Shown here: piece by piece, positions 26,090 through 35,328 of the stretch
Layout of the letters: every line of letters begins with the position of its first letter
How positions within the stretch are numbered: position 1 is the first letter of the stretch
Assembly (NCBI GenBank): GCA_046349215.1
Contig: JAXMCV010000002.1
Span: 1,116,001-1,180,000, forward strand
DNA length: 64,000 bases
From: JAJXWB01 sp046349215
GTDB taxonomy: Bacteria > Pseudomonadota > Alphaproteobacteria > Rhizobiales > Beijerinckiaceae
Direction of reading: 5' to 3'
The notes under the pieces: model-generated
Told to the model about the DNA's origin: nothing
Seen by the model: the letters and a program-made list of their open reading frames with translations, nothing else
The model's database searches: none
Program-made: the position numbers and the translations under genes

Positions 26090-26148
26090 GGCGCGCCTCG
26101 CGCTTGCCCACAATTCCTTCATAATCGCCGGCGGGAGGATTCGCGCGG

Positions 26149-26991
26149 GTGGACAGCGTCGTCTTTTTCTCGGTGCTGGCCGCCGCGCTGATGCATGCGT
26201 CGTGGAACGCGCTGGTCAAGGGCGGCAGCGACCGTTTCGCCTTCATGATCGTGCTGACGCTGGCCGAATGCGTGCTCGGCGTCGCGCTCTACTTCTTCTT
26301 CCCGAGGCCCGATCCCGCCTGCCTGCCCTGGCTGCTCGCCTCGGCCGTGCTGCATGTCGGCTACATGCTGTTCCTGACGGAAGCCTATGCGCATGGCGAT
26401 CTCGCGCAGGTCTATCCGCTGTCGCGCGGCTCGGCGCCGATGATCGTTGCTGTCGTCGGCGCCCTGTTTCTCGGCGAGGATATCGGCCCGACGAAGGTCG
26501 TCGCGGTCCTGTGCATCGGGCTTGGCGTGATGGTGATGTCGCTGCGCGGCGGCGCCGATTTCGGGCGCATTCCACCCAGGGCGCTCGCCTTCGCGCTGGG
26601 AACGGCCTGCTTCACGGCGAGCTACACGATCGTCGATGCGCTCGGGGCGCGCGCCTCGCATTCGGCCTCGGCCTACACGAGCGCGATGTTCGCGCTGTCG
26701 GGCGCGGGGCTCGTCGCAGCCGGCTTCGTGCGGCGCGGGCGCCTCGCGCTGTCGACCGACGCGCGCACTTGGCGCACCGGGTCGCTGGCCGGCGTCCTGT
26801 CCTTTCTCGCCTATTGGGTGGCGATCTGGGCGTTCACGCAGGCGCCGGTGGCGCTGGTGGCGGCGCTGCGCGAAACAAGCGTGCTGATGGCCATGCTGAT
26901 CGGCGTCGTCTTCATGGGCGAGAGAGGCGGGCGCTGGCGCTGGAGCGCGGCCTGCCTGATCGCCGCCGGGGTCGGGCTGATGCGGCTATGA
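26149..26991 (+). CDS. DMT superfamily (EamA) transporter
   Basis: A 280-residue inner-membrane protein with ten hydrophobic helices arranged as two EamA repeats (1-140 and 150-280); LSRGSAPMIVAVVGALFLGE and VAALRETSVLMAMLIGVVFM are equivalent ends of the two halves. Members export amino acids and other metabolites. The start is GTG at 26149, with GGGAGG 14 to 9 bases upstream. Its stop overlaps the start of the transglycosylase gene by four bases. Confidence 0.85.
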   Translation: MDSVVFFSVLAAALMHASWNALVKGGSDRFAFMIVLTLAECVLGVALYFFFPRPDPACLPWLLASAVLHVGYMLFLTEAYAHGDLAQVYPLSRGSAPMIVAVVGALFLGEDIGPTKVVAVLCIGLGVMVMSLRGGADFGRIPPRALAFALGTACFTASYTIVDALGARASHSASAYTSAMFALSGAGLVAAGFVRRGRLALSTDARTWRTGSLAGVLSFLAYWVAIWAFTQAPVALVAALRETSVLMAMLIGVVFMGERGGRWRWSAACLIAAGVGLMRL

Positions 26992-27827
26992 TCCTGCGAA
27001 ACGCGCTCGTCTGGCGACTCGCGGCGGCGCTGCTGGCGCTCACGCCCATCGCCGCGCATGGCGAAGAAGCCGTGCTGACGACGCTCTGCCGCTTCATCGA
27101 GACGTCGGCCCGCGCGGAGGCCTTGCCCGTCGACTTCTTCACGCGGCTGATCTGGCGCGAGAGCGGTTTCCGCACGAACGCCGTCAGTCCGAAGGGCGCG
27201 CAGGGCGTCGCGCAATTCATGCCGGGGACGGCGGCCGAACGCGGTCTCGCCGACCCTTTCGATCCGGAAGAGGCGATCCCGCACGCCGCCCGCCTCCTGT
27301 CCGACCTGCGCGCCCGCTTCGGCAATCTCGGGCTGGCGGCCGCCGCCTACAATGCGGGTCCGGGACGGGTGGATGCCTGGATCGCCGGACGCGGTCCGAT
27401 GCCCTCGGAAACGCGCGCCTATGTGCTGGCGATCACAGGCGCGAGCGTCGAGGAATGGCGGGACCGCCAGCCGCCGCCCGCGCTGGCGCAGGGCGCGCCG
27501 GAGTCCTGCGAGAAGATCACGATCGCGCTCAGGCGCGGACGCGAGGCGCCGCTGCTCGAGGCGATCGCGCCTTTCGCGCCGTGGGGCGTGCAGCTCTCGG
27601 GCAATTTCTCGAAGGCGGTGGCGCTCGCCTCGTTCGAACGGGCGAAGTCGCGGCTCGCGACGGTGCTGCACGATGTGCAGCCGATGCTGATCGGATCGCG
27701 GCTGCGCAGTCGGGGCGCGCGCACCTATTATCGCGTGCGGGCGCCTGCGCAGAGCAGGGGAGAAGCGCAGGGATTGTGCGACCGCATCCACAAGGCGGGC
27801 GGCGCCTGCGTGGTTCTCAAGAGCTGA
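26988..27827 (+). CDS. Lytic transglycosylase with C-terminal SPOR-like region
   Basis: Periplasmic enzyme that cleaves peptidoglycan glycan strands. The 279-residue protein has a signal peptide (about 1-24), a goose-lysozyme-like domain with the catalytic Glu58 in IWRESGF, GAQGVAQFMPGTA and AYNAGPGRVDAW, and a C-terminal part (about 190-279) ending YYRVRAPAQSRGEAQGLCDR, which resembles a SPOR domain that binds denuded glycan. That would target it to septa. ATG 26988 overlaps the transporter stop (ATGA). Confidence 0.88.
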   Translation: MILRNALVWRLAAALLALTPIAAHGEEAVLTTLCRFIETSARAEALPVDFFTRLIWRESGFRTNAVSPKGAQGVAQFMPGTAAERGLADPFDPEEAIPHAARLLSDLRARFGNLGLAAAAYNAGPGRVDAWIAGRGPMPSETRAYVLAITGASVEEWRDRQPPPALAQGAPESCEKITIALRRGREAPLLEAIAPFAPWGVQLSGNFSKAVALASFERAKSRLATVLHDVQPMLIGSRLRSRGARTYYRVRAPAQSRGEAQGLCDRIHKAGGACVVLKS

Positions 27828-27860
27828 CGCGGAATCGTCGCCGCTGTCGCGTGAGAGAAG

Positions 27861-28649
27861 CTAGGCGCCGAACTGCTCGGCGAGAATGCGCTCTTCCATG
27901 GAATGGCCGGGATCGTGCAGCAGCACGAGGTCGGTTTTGTGATCCATCTCGACCGACACGCGCGCGACATCGCGGAATTCGGCGTGATCGGCGACGGCGG
28001 CGACGGGGCGTTTCGGCGCTTCCAGCACCTCGATCAGCACTTTCGCGCGATCGGGCAGGAGCGCGCCGCGCCAGCGACGCGGGCGGAAGGCGGAGATCGG
28101 CGTCATGGCCAGCAGCGGCGCGTCGAGCGGCAGGATCGGCCCGTTGACCGACAGGTTGTAGGCGGTCGAACCGGCGGGCGTCGCGACGAGTATCCCGTCC
28201 GCGACGAGTTCCTCCAGACGCGGCTTGCCGTCGATGACGATGCGCAGCTTCGCCGCCTGGAAGGTCTGGCGCAGCATCGACACTTCGTTGACGGCGCGCG
28301 CCTGACGTTCGTGGCCGTTGACGTCGACGACCCGCATCATCAGGGGATGCACGCGCGAGACGGTGGCCGATGCGAGACGCTCGCGCAGACCGTCCTCGCG
28401 GAAATCGTTCATCAGGAAGCCGACAGAGCCGAAGTTCATGCCATAGACGGGAACGCTGCGGCCCATCAGCTTCTGCAGCGTCTGGATCATCAGCCCGTCG
28501 CCGCCGAGCGCGACGACCACGTCCGCGTCTTCGAAGGGCGCATCGCCGTAATGGGCGACGAGACGCGCGCGCGCAGTATCGGCCTCCGGCGTGCCGGAGG
28601 AGATGAATGCGAGCTTCTGGATGGATATGGGATGGGCCGCTTCAGCCAT
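27861..28649 (-). CDS. nadK: NAD kinase
   Basis: Phosphorylates NAD to NADP with ATP. The 262-residue protein has GGDG (49-52) in ALGGDGLMIQTL, the NAD-binding NEVSML, and the glycine-rich GILVATPAGSTAYNLS, all in family order. Length and motifs agree with short proteobacterial NAD kinases. It faces the transglycosylase gene convergently, 33 bases apart, and lies 59 bases downstream of the nitroreductase gene. Confidence 0.95.
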   Translation of the reverse strand: MAEAAHPISIQKLAFISSGTPEADTARARLVAHYGDAPFEDADVVVALGGDGLMIQTLQKLMGRSVPVYGMNFGSVGFLMNDFREDGLRERLASATVSRVHPLMMRVVDVNGHERQARAVNEVSMLRQTFQAAKLRIVIDGKPRLEELVADGILVATPAGSTAYNLSVNGPILPLDAPLLAMTPISAFRPRRWRGALLPDRAKVLIEVLEAPKRPVAAVADHAEFRDVARVSVEMDHKTDLVLLHDPGHSMEERILAEQFGA

Positions 28650-28708
28650 GGCGCGCTCGGGACTGCCGGCCCTTGATAGGCGCTCGACGGCCCGCGCGAA
28701 AGGGGCGC

Positions 28709-29377
28709 TCAGATAAAACGCGCGATCTCGGTGAACGGCTTTTTTTCGATGTCCGGGACCCGGCAGCCCGGCGCGGGGCGGCCGACGACCAGAAGGATGA
28801 CGGCTTTCTCGTTGTCCGGCCGGCCGCAGATTTCGTTGAGAAAGCCCATCGGGGAGGGGGTGTGGGTCAGGGTCGCCAGCCCCGCTTCATGAAGGGCGGC
28901 AATGAGGAAGCCGGTCGCGATGCCGACCGATTCCGGCGCGTAATAATGCTTGATCCGCTCGCCCTTCGGGCCGACGCCCCAGCGCTGCTGGAAGATGGCG
29001 ATGAGCCAGGGCGCCGTTTCGAGAAACGGCTTTTCCCAGTCCGTGCCCAGAACGCTGAGCGCCTCCAGCCATTCCTTGCCGGCGCGCCCGTCGTAGAAGG
29101 CCTTTTCCTCCTGCTCGGCGGCGGCGCGAATGCGCGCCTTCACGTCAGGGTCGCCGATCGCGACGAAGGTCCAGGGCTGCTGGTTGGCGCCTGACGGCGC
29201 GGAAGCCGCCGCCGCGATCGCCGCCTCGATCACCTCGCGCGCCACCGGTTCGGCTGAATAGTCGCGCACGGTACGGCGGGTCTTCAGCTTTTCGGCGAAG
29301 GCTTTCGCCCGCGACAGGCTTTCGTCCGGCGAGAGGGCCGCAAAGGCGAGCGGGATGGTCGCGTGATCGCCGGCCAT
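28709..29377 (-). CDS. Nitroreductase family protein
   Basis: A 222-residue FMN-dependent oxidoreductase. FMN-binding segments are RRTVRDYSAEPV (about 34-45), ASAPSGANQQPW (58-69) and LLVVGRPAPGC near the C-terminus. The 25-residue N-terminal extension is helical. The sequence is closest in flavour to the iodotyrosine deiodinase-like subgroup, but the substrate is not evident. It starts one base before the stop of the thioesterase gene upstream on the same strand, so the two are coupled. Confidence 0.87.
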   Translation of the reverse strand: MAGDHATIPLAFAALSPDESLSRAKAFAEKLKTRRTVRDYSAEPVAREVIEAAIAAAASAPSGANQQPWTFVAIGDPDVKARIRAAAEQEEKAFYDGRAGKEWLEALSVLGTDWEKPFLETAPWLIAIFQQRWGVGPKGERIKHYYAPESVGIATGFLIAALHEAGLATLTHTPSPMGFLNEICGRPDNEKAVILLVVGRPAPGCRVPDIEKKPFTEIARFI

Positions 29378-29378
29378 C

Positions 29379-30296
29379 TCAGTCTTCCGGCGCGCCGGCT
29401 TCCCGCCGCAACATGAAATGCCCGTAGGCCGAGGCGATCGGCCGCGCCGGATCGTCCTGCCAGGCCTGCGCCTCGAAGGCGACGACGCGCCGGCCCTGCT
29501 TGACGATCGAGACTTTCGCGTACGTGTCCAGCGCGCGCCCCGAACGCAGGTAATTGATGGTCAGGCCGATGGGCTTGGGCGGCGACGAAACGCCGAGTTC
29601 GCGCGTGACGCCGTAGATCGCCGCGGTTTCGAGAAACGCGCCGGTCATGCCGCCGTGGATCGCCGGCAGGATGGGGTTGCCGATGATATGCGGCGCAAAG
29701 GGCATGACAGGCACGCCATCCTCGCCGATCCGGATGCCCAGGCACCGCGCGAACGGGCTCATGGCGAAGGGGCTCGACGGGTCTTCCGGCGCTTCCAGCG
29801 GCGGCGGCGCGCGATAATCCTTCGGCTTGTCGCGCAGCATGTTGGTGCGATTGGCGCCGGCCATGAAACAGGAAGTGGCGGTGGCGACGGGTTCGTCCTC
29901 GGATTCCTGGTAGGCGGTGGCGCGCACGAAGGCGATGGAGCGCGTCGTGCGGTAGCAGACCGAATGCGCCTTGATGTCGAGGCCGGGTGTCGCCGGCTTC
30001 TGGTAGTCGATGCGCAGGTCGAGGGTGGCGATGGCGCGCGATCCGTCTAGCGCAAGCTGCACCGCCATGCCGCAGCTTTCGTCCAGCATGGCCGTGACCG
30101 CGCCGCCGTGGATGACGCCGGTGTTCGTATCGCCGACGAAAACCGGCCGGTAGGGCAGGCTCGTCCAGGCTTCGCCCGGCGCGCAATCGTCGAGACGCAG
30201 GCCGCTGATGTAGCCATAGACGGAGCGGCGCTTGCGGATGGCCGCGGCGAGTTCCTCGAACGGCAGGGAGGGCCGGTCGGACGCTGGTTCTGACAT
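29379..30296 (-). CDS. Double-hotdog PaaI-type thioesterase
   Basis: A 305-residue protein made of two hotdog domains. The first (about 45-155) has NTGVIHGGAVTAMLDESCGM and the second (about 180-295) has LPAIHGGMTGAFLETAA; both HGG motifs match the PaaI/YbgC catalytic region. It probably hydrolyses acyl- or aryl-CoA. The frame is open upstream to 30626 but that part has no family similarity, so ATG 30296 is used. Fusion of two domains in one chain mimics the usual dimer. Confidence 0.85.
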   Translation of the reverse strand: MSEPASDRPSLPFEELAAAIRKRRSVYGYISGLRLDDCAPGEAWTSLPYRPVFVGDTNTGVIHGGAVTAMLDESCGMAVQLALDGSRAIATLDLRIDYQKPATPGLDIKAHSVCYRTTRSIAFVRATAYQESEDEPVATATSCFMAGANRTNMLRDKPKDYRAPPPLEAPEDPSSPFAMSPFARCLGIRIGEDGVPVMPFAPHIIGNPILPAIHGGMTGAFLETAAIYGVTRELGVSSPPKPIGLTINYLRSGRALDTYAKVSIVKQGRRVVAFEAQAWQDDPARPIASAYGHFMLRREAGAPED

Positions 30297-30334
30297 GGCG
30301 GCCTTGTAGCAGGGTCGGGCCGGGGGGTGAAATT

Positions 30335-31357
30335 CTACCGGGGAGCGACCTCGAATCGATTGCCGCCGCCGTCGCGGCGCACGCGCCACGTCAGGAAGCG
30401 GTCGTGCGCGGCGAGGCAGCCGACCCACAATTCGTTCCAGATGTCGAAGGCGGCGGGATGCAGCGGCTCGAGGCCGCGCATCAGGCGCCAGCCGGTCTGC
30501 GCAAACTGCACCGGGCCGCGTTCGGCCGGCCGCGAACAAACTTCGTCGCCGGCCGCCGCCATCGCCACGAAGAATTCGGCAAACGCATCCGCGCCCGCCT
30601 GCGTTTGCCCGAGGATCGCGCGGCATTCGTCGTAGAAATGCATCCCGACGAGTTTCGCCGCGCCGCCGATCAGGAAACGCGCGTCATCGGGGCCGAACAG
30701 GTCGATGGCTTCGGGAATCAGCGAGCGCACGTATTCCATCGTGTAATTGCGCGCCGCCTTGTCGAGCCGCTCCTGCGGCCAGCTTGCGGCAGGCAGGACA
30801 GGCGCCCTGGCCGGATCGAAGGGCGGCGCTTCTTCGCTGCGGGAAAAACGCAGGCGTTCGTCGTCGCGCAGATCGCGGTCGTATTCGTAATAATAGCCTT
30901 CGAGCCCATCCTGTCCGTCAGGCGTCTGCTTGGTGCAGACGAAGCCGAGGCGTGGATTGCCGAGCGTGACGCCATTGTGCGCGTGCCAGCCGCGCAGGAT
31001 GGCGCGCGACATGTCGCCGGTCACGCCGCAGATCGCCGTTCCCTCCCAGATCCAGCGCGGCGGCGCGTAACGCACCCACGCCTTGCGGTCGCTCTCGGGC
31101 ATGTATTCGACGCGCACGCCGCCGATCTGGTTCGAGAGATAGTGATATTGCGCGCAGGCGACCGCATCCGGCAGGCCGGTCAGCCCGAGCTTTTCGAGAC
31201 CGGGCCTGAAGGTCGCCAGATGCTGGCGGCGGAAGATGCGGAACAGAAGTTCGGATGCGTCTTGCGAGCCGCGCCGCGAGGCGACGCGCAGGAGCGAGCC
31301 GGTGAGAAAGGCGTGATAGAGGCGCGACAGTGCGCGCCAGCCTGGATTGTCGGTCAT
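30335..31357 (-). CDS. Conserved-looking protein of unknown function
   Basis: A 340-residue soluble protein, possibly related to the L-2-amino-thiazoline-4-carboxylic acid hydrolase-like group, but I cannot assign it firmly. Distinctive stretches include RVEYMPESDRKAWVRYAPPR, WIWEGTAICG and LEGYYYEYDRD, and several conserved-looking Cys and His residues (TAICG, FVCTKQ, HFYDECRAI). ATG 31357 overlaps the stop of the GNAT gene (ATGA), so the two genes are translationally coupled and may act together. Confidence 0.6.
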   Translation of the reverse strand: MTDNPGWRALSRLYHAFLTGSLLRVASRRGSQDASELLFRIFRRQHLATFRPGLEKLGLTGLPDAVACAQYHYLSNQIGGVRVEYMPESDRKAWVRYAPPRWIWEGTAICGVTGDMSRAILRGWHAHNGVTLGNPRLGFVCTKQTPDGQDGLEGYYYEYDRDLRDDERLRFSRSEEAPPFDPARAPVLPAASWPQERLDKAARNYTMEYVRSLIPEAIDLFGPDDARFLIGGAAKLVGMHFYDECRAILGQTQAGADAFAEFFVAMAAAGDEVCSRPAERGPVQFAQTGWRLMRGLEPLHPAAFDIWNELWVGCLAAHDRFLTWRVRRDGGGNRFEVAPR

Positions 31358-31818
31358 GTCTCGATCAACGTGAGGTGCAGGAAATTGTTGAAGTCGCTCT
31401 TTTCGTAATCGCCGAAGGCGCCGCCGTCGACGAAGCCGCGGCGGCGATAGAACGCGAGCGCAGGCTCGAATGCCTCTCCGCTGCCAGTCTCGAGGCTGAG
31501 CCGCTTCATCCCGCGGCGGCGCGCCTCGACGATGATGCGTTCGAGCAATGCTGCCGCGACGCCGCGGCGCAGCCATTCCGGACGCGTGCGCATGGATTTG
31601 AGTTCGCCCGCATCGCCCAAGTCCTTCAGCGCCGCCATGCCAATGGCCTCGCCGTTCTCGCGAGCGGTCCAGAATGTCACGCCCGGCGCCTTAAGGCCGG
31701 ACAGGTCGAGCGCGAATACGGCGCCCGGCGGCGAATGGGCGTACATGCCGCGCAAATGCAGTTCGACCAGGGCGCGGGCGCTGGCGTCGGACAGGTCGTC
31801 CTCGGCGATGACGGGCAT
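31354..31818 (-). CDS. GNAT family N-acetyltransferase
   Basis: A 154-residue acetyltransferase of the PhnO/YsnE-like GNAT type. The acetyl-CoA site is RPEWLRRGVAAALLERII (about 79-96), followed by LETGSGEAFEPALAFYRRRG, a standard motif-B region. The substrate is probably a small amine or amino acid. It overlaps the next gene on the minus strand by four bases and is divergent from the CoA transferase gene. Confidence 0.9.
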   Translation of the reverse strand: MPVIAEDDLSDASARALVELHLRGMYAHSPPGAVFALDLSGLKAPGVTFWTARENGEAIGMAALKDLGDAGELKSMRTRPEWLRRGVAAALLERIIVEARRRGMKRLSLETGSGEAFEPALAFYRRRGFVDGGAFGDYEKSDFNNFLHLTLIET

Positions 31819-31901
31819 GGCTCCTTCTCTTTCCGAGCGCTTCCCTCGCGCCCCCGGCAGGATAGACTGGCGCCCAAACGAAACAAATGGAGCGAGGAAA
31901 C

Positions 31902-33089
31902 GTGGCCGGAGTTCTGGAAGGGATAAGGGTGCTGGACTTCGGGCGCTACATCGCCGGTCCCTATGTGGCGACGCTGCTCGCCGAATTCGGCGCGGAGGTG
32001 ATCCGCATCGAGAAGCGCGAGGGCAGCGAGGACCGCTACGTGACGCCGGTCGGCGAGGGCGACACGGGCGCCCTGTTCCTGCAGATCAACCGCAACAAGA
32101 AGTGCCTGACGCTCGATCCGATGACGCCGGAGGGGCAGGAGGTGGTCAAGAAGCTCGTCGCGACCGCCGACGTCGTCGTCGCCAACCTGCCGCCGCAGAC
32201 GTTGAAGGCGATGAAGCTCGACTACGAATCGTTGAAAGCGATCAAGCCGGACATCATCCTGACGACGGCGACCGCCTTCGGCGGCCCCGGGCCGATGTCG
32301 GATCGCGTCGGTTTCGACGGAATCGGACAGGTCATGTCGGGCGCGGTGTACATGACGGGGCAGGGCGATCCGCCTTATCGCGCCGCCGTCAACTGGGTCG
32401 ATTTCGGCACGGCGCTGCATTGCGCCTTCGGCACGCTGGCCGCGCTGATGGAACGCGACAAGACCGGGCGCGGCCAGATCGTCGAGGGCGCGCTGCTGGC
32501 GACCGCCGTCGCCTTCACCAACGCAACGCTGATCGAGCAGGCGGTGATCTCCGCGAACCGCGTTCCGACCGGCAATCTCGGACAGACGACGGCGCCCTCC
32601 GACATCTATCGCACCAAGGACGGCTGGGTGCTGTGCCAGGTGACCGGCGCGCCGCTGTTCAAGCGCTGGGCGAAGCTCATGGGCGAGGAGGAATTCTGGC
32701 TCAATGATCCGCGTTTCGCCGACGATCTGAAGCGCGGCAACCACGGGCCGATCATCAGCGAACGGATGGCCCGCTGGTGCGCGGAGCGCACGACACAGGA
32801 GGCGGTGGATACGCTCGGCAAGGCGCAGATCCCGAGCGGGCCGGTGCTGAGCCCGCAGGAGGCGCTGGACCATCCGCATATCCGCGCGGCCGGCTTCATG
32901 CAGGACGTGGAATTTCCCGGCCTGCCGAAGGCGGCGCCCCTGTCGCGGGCGCCGGTGCGTCTGTCGGCGACGCCCGGCGAAATCCGGCGCCGTGCGCCGA
33001 CGCTCGGCGAGCATACGGATGAAGTGCTCTCGAGCATCGGTTACGATGGCGCCGCCATCGCGGCCTTGCGCGAGAAGGGAATTGTCTGA
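31902..33089 (+). CDS. CaiB/BaiF-type CoA transferase
   Basis: A family III CoA transferase that moves CoA between carboxylic acids. The 395-residue protein begins VLEGIRVLDFGRYIAGPYV, with EVIRIEKREGSEDR and NRNKKCLTLD as the usual CoA and nucleotide-binding parts; the catalytic Asp should lie in the VGFDGIGQVMSG region. I prefer GTG 31902 because AGCGAGG sits just before it; an in-frame ATG at 31887 lacks a binding site. Its stop abuts the start codon of the cyclase gene. Confidence 0.9.
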   Translation: MAGVLEGIRVLDFGRYIAGPYVATLLAEFGAEVIRIEKREGSEDRYVTPVGEGDTGALFLQINRNKKCLTLDPMTPEGQEVVKKLVATADVVVANLPPQTLKAMKLDYESLKAIKPDIILTTATAFGGPGPMSDRVGFDGIGQVMSGAVYMTGQGDPPYRAAVNWVDFGTALHCAFGTLAALMERDKTGRGQIVEGALLATAVAFTNATLIEQAVISANRVPTGNLGQTTAPSDIYRTKDGWVLCQVTGAPLFKRWAKLMGEEEFWLNDPRFADDLKRGNHGPIISERMARWCAERTTQEAVDTLGKAQIPSGPVLSPQEALDHPHIRAAGFMQDVEFPGLPKAAPLSRAPVRLSATPGEIRRRAPTLGEHTDEVLSSIGYDGAAIAALREKGIV

Positions 33090-35297
33090 GTGGGGATCAG
33101 GCCGAGCCATATCGCTGCATTCGGCCTGCCGCTGATCGCCATGCTGGTCGCCGGCGTCTTTGCCGGCCCCGAACTCGACGGCCTGCGCGAATTCTCGTTC
33201 GACACCTACCAGCGGCTGCGGCCGCGCGTCTGGACGCCGGAACAGCCGGTCCGCATCGTCGATATCGACGAGGAATCGCTCGCCAAGCTCGGCCAATGGC
33301 CTTGGCCGCGCACGCGTCTCGCCCAGATCGTGAAGATCGCGAGCGACAATGGCGCGGCGACGGTCGGCTTCGACATGGTGTTCGCCGAGCCGGATCGCCT
33401 GAGCCCGGAGTTCTTCATCAGGGACCTGCCTGAAAAGACGCGCGAGGCCGTGGTCGGCGCCCTGTCCGGAGTCGTGAGCAACGACCAGGAATTCGCCGAC
33501 GCGATCACGCAGGGCAATGTCGTGCTGGGCGGCATTCTCACGCACAGCGGGCCGAAGCCCGACCTGCCCACGAAGCAGGGCTTCGCCTTCGCCGGCGACG
33601 ATCCGGCGCCGTTCCTGGCGACCTTTCCGTCCGGCGCCATGCCGCTGCCGCAACTGGCGGCGTCCGCGGCGGGAATCGGCATTCTCAATTACCTGCCCGG
33701 CCGCGACCAGGTGGTGCGCGAGGCGCCGCTGCTGGCGCAGCTCGGCGACAAGATCGTGCCGTCGCTGGCGCTCGAATGCCTGCGCACGGCGCAAGGCGCC
33801 TCGACGATCCTCGTGCGCAGTTCCAACGCCAGCGGCGAGACAGCGTTCGGCGCGCAGACCGGCGTCAACGCCATCAAGGTCGGCGACCTGGTGATCGCCG
33901 CCGGGCCGCACGCGGAGCGGCGCATCTATTATTCGAGGTCGCAGCCGGGGCGCTTCATCCCGGCATGGAAGATTCTCGCCGGCGATTTCAGCAAGGACGA
34001 ACTGGATGGACGCATCCTGCTTGTCGGCGCGAGCGCGGCCGGCGTGCTCGACCAGCGCGCGACGCCGCTCGATCGCGTCGTGCCGGGCGTCGAGGTTCAT
34101 GCGCAGATCATCGAATATGCGCTGGCCGGCGGCGATCTGGTGCGGCCGGACTGGGCGCCGGCCGCCGAGCTTTTCGCAGGCCTCGTGTTTGCGCTGGCGG
34201 CCAGTCTCGCGGCCGCCTTTGCGACGCCGTTCTTCGGCGCGCTGATCGGTATTGCGGCGATCGGCGGCGTCGGCGCCGTCGGCTGGTTCGCGTTTTCGAG
34301 CCATGGCGTCCTGCTCGATCCGCTTTATCCATCGCTGACCGTGGCGGTCTCGTATCTCGCGGGTCTCGTCGAATTGTTCCGCTTCGAGCGGTCGCAGAAG
34401 GCGCAGGTCAAGAACGCCTTCGGCCGCTTCGTGTCGCCCGCGGTGGTCGAGCGGCTCGCCAGCTCTCCGGACCGCCTGGCGCTCGGCGGCGAGGCGCGGA
34501 CGATCACGCTGATGTTCTCGGACCTGCGCGACTTCACGACCCTCTCGGAAGGGCTGACGGCGAACGAGATCATCGCCTTCATGAACGACTATCTCACGCC
34601 GATGAGCGATCTCATCCTGGCCAGCGGCGGCACGATCGACAAATATATCGGCGACGCGATCATGGCCTTCTGGAATGCGCCGCTCGACGATCCCGATCAT
34701 GCGCGTTCGGCCTGCCGCACCGCGCTGTCGATGCGCGTGGCGCTGGCTGCATTCAACAAGGTGCATTCGGAAATGAGCGCGGCGCAGGGCAAGCCCGTTC
34801 ACCAGGTGCGGTTCGGCGTCGGCCTCAACACCGGCGATTGTTCGGTCGGCAATCTTGGTTCCGTGCGGCGCTTCGATTATTCGGCGATCGGCGATCCCGT
34901 GAACGTCGCCTCGCGCATCGAGGGCATCACGAAATTCTACCGTTTCGACCTGATGGCGAGCGAGGATACGCAGCAGGCGGCGACGGATTTCGCCTGGCTC
35001 GAACTCGACAGCGTCAAGCTGAAAGGCCGCGACCAGCCGACGAAACTCTACGGCCTCGTCGGCGATCCCGCTGTCGCGTCGACGCCGGACTTCCAGGCGT
35101 GGCGCGACCGGCACGATGCGATGCTCGCCAAGTACAGGGCGCGGGCGTTCATTCATGCGAGCGAAATGGCCTCGGACCTGAGCGGCGAGCATCCTGAATT
35201 CGCCGGCTTCTACCGGCACTTCGCCGTCCTGTGCGAGGAGGCGGACGCTATACCCGAGAGCGAGTGGAGCCCCGTGCGCAAGATGACGGAGAAATAG
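33090..35297 (+). CDS. CHASE2-domain adenylate/guanylate cyclase
   Basis: A 735-residue membrane-bound class III nucleotide cyclase. It has an N-terminal helix, an extracytoplasmic CHASE2 sensor (about 25-345, with VRIVDIDEESLAKLGQWPWP), three transmembrane helices (about 350-430) and a cytoplasmic cyclase domain (about 470-650). The metal-binding Asp478 (FSDLRDF) and Asp522 (KYIGDAIMAFW) are present, as is SAIGDPVNVASRIEG, so it should be active; adenylate cyclase is more likely than guanylate. Start GTG 33090 directly follows the CoA transferase stop. Confidence 0.92.
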   Translation: MGIRPSHIAAFGLPLIAMLVAGVFAGPELDGLREFSFDTYQRLRPRVWTPEQPVRIVDIDEESLAKLGQWPWPRTRLAQIVKIASDNGAATVGFDMVFAEPDRLSPEFFIRDLPEKTREAVVGALSGVVSNDQEFADAITQGNVVLGGILTHSGPKPDLPTKQGFAFAGDDPAPFLATFPSGAMPLPQLAASAAGIGILNYLPGRDQVVREAPLLAQLGDKIVPSLALECLRTAQGASTILVRSSNASGETAFGAQTGVNAIKVGDLVIAAGPHAERRIYYSRSQPGRFIPAWKILAGDFSKDELDGRILLVGASAAGVLDQRATPLDRVVPGVEVHAQIIEYALAGGDLVRPDWAPAAELFAGLVFALAASLAAAFATPFFGALIGIAAIGGVGAVGWFAFSSHGVLLDPLYPSLTVAVSYLAGLVELFRFERSQKAQVKNAFGRFVSPAVVERLASSPDRLALGGEARTITLMFSDLRDFTTLSEGLTANEIIAFMNDYLTPMSDLILASGGTIDKYIGDAIMAFWNAPLDDPDHARSACRTALSMRVALAAFNKVHSEMSAAQGKPVHQVRFGVGLNTGDCSVGNLGSVRRFDYSAIGDPVNVASRIEGITKFYRFDLMASEDTQQAATDFAWLELDSVKLKGRDQPTKLYGLVGDPAVASTPDFQAWRDRHDAMLAKYRARAFIHASEMASDLSGEHPEFAGFYRHFAVLCEEADAIPESEWSPVRKMTEK

Positions 35298-35328
35298 CCG
35301 GCTGGCGCCGCTCGACGACAGCGTCTAT

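Noticed and set aside
31677..35219. 1180-codon open frame on the minus strand
   Set aside because: It mirrors the CoA transferase and cyclase genes; the translation is low-complexity and Arg/His-rich, with no domain.
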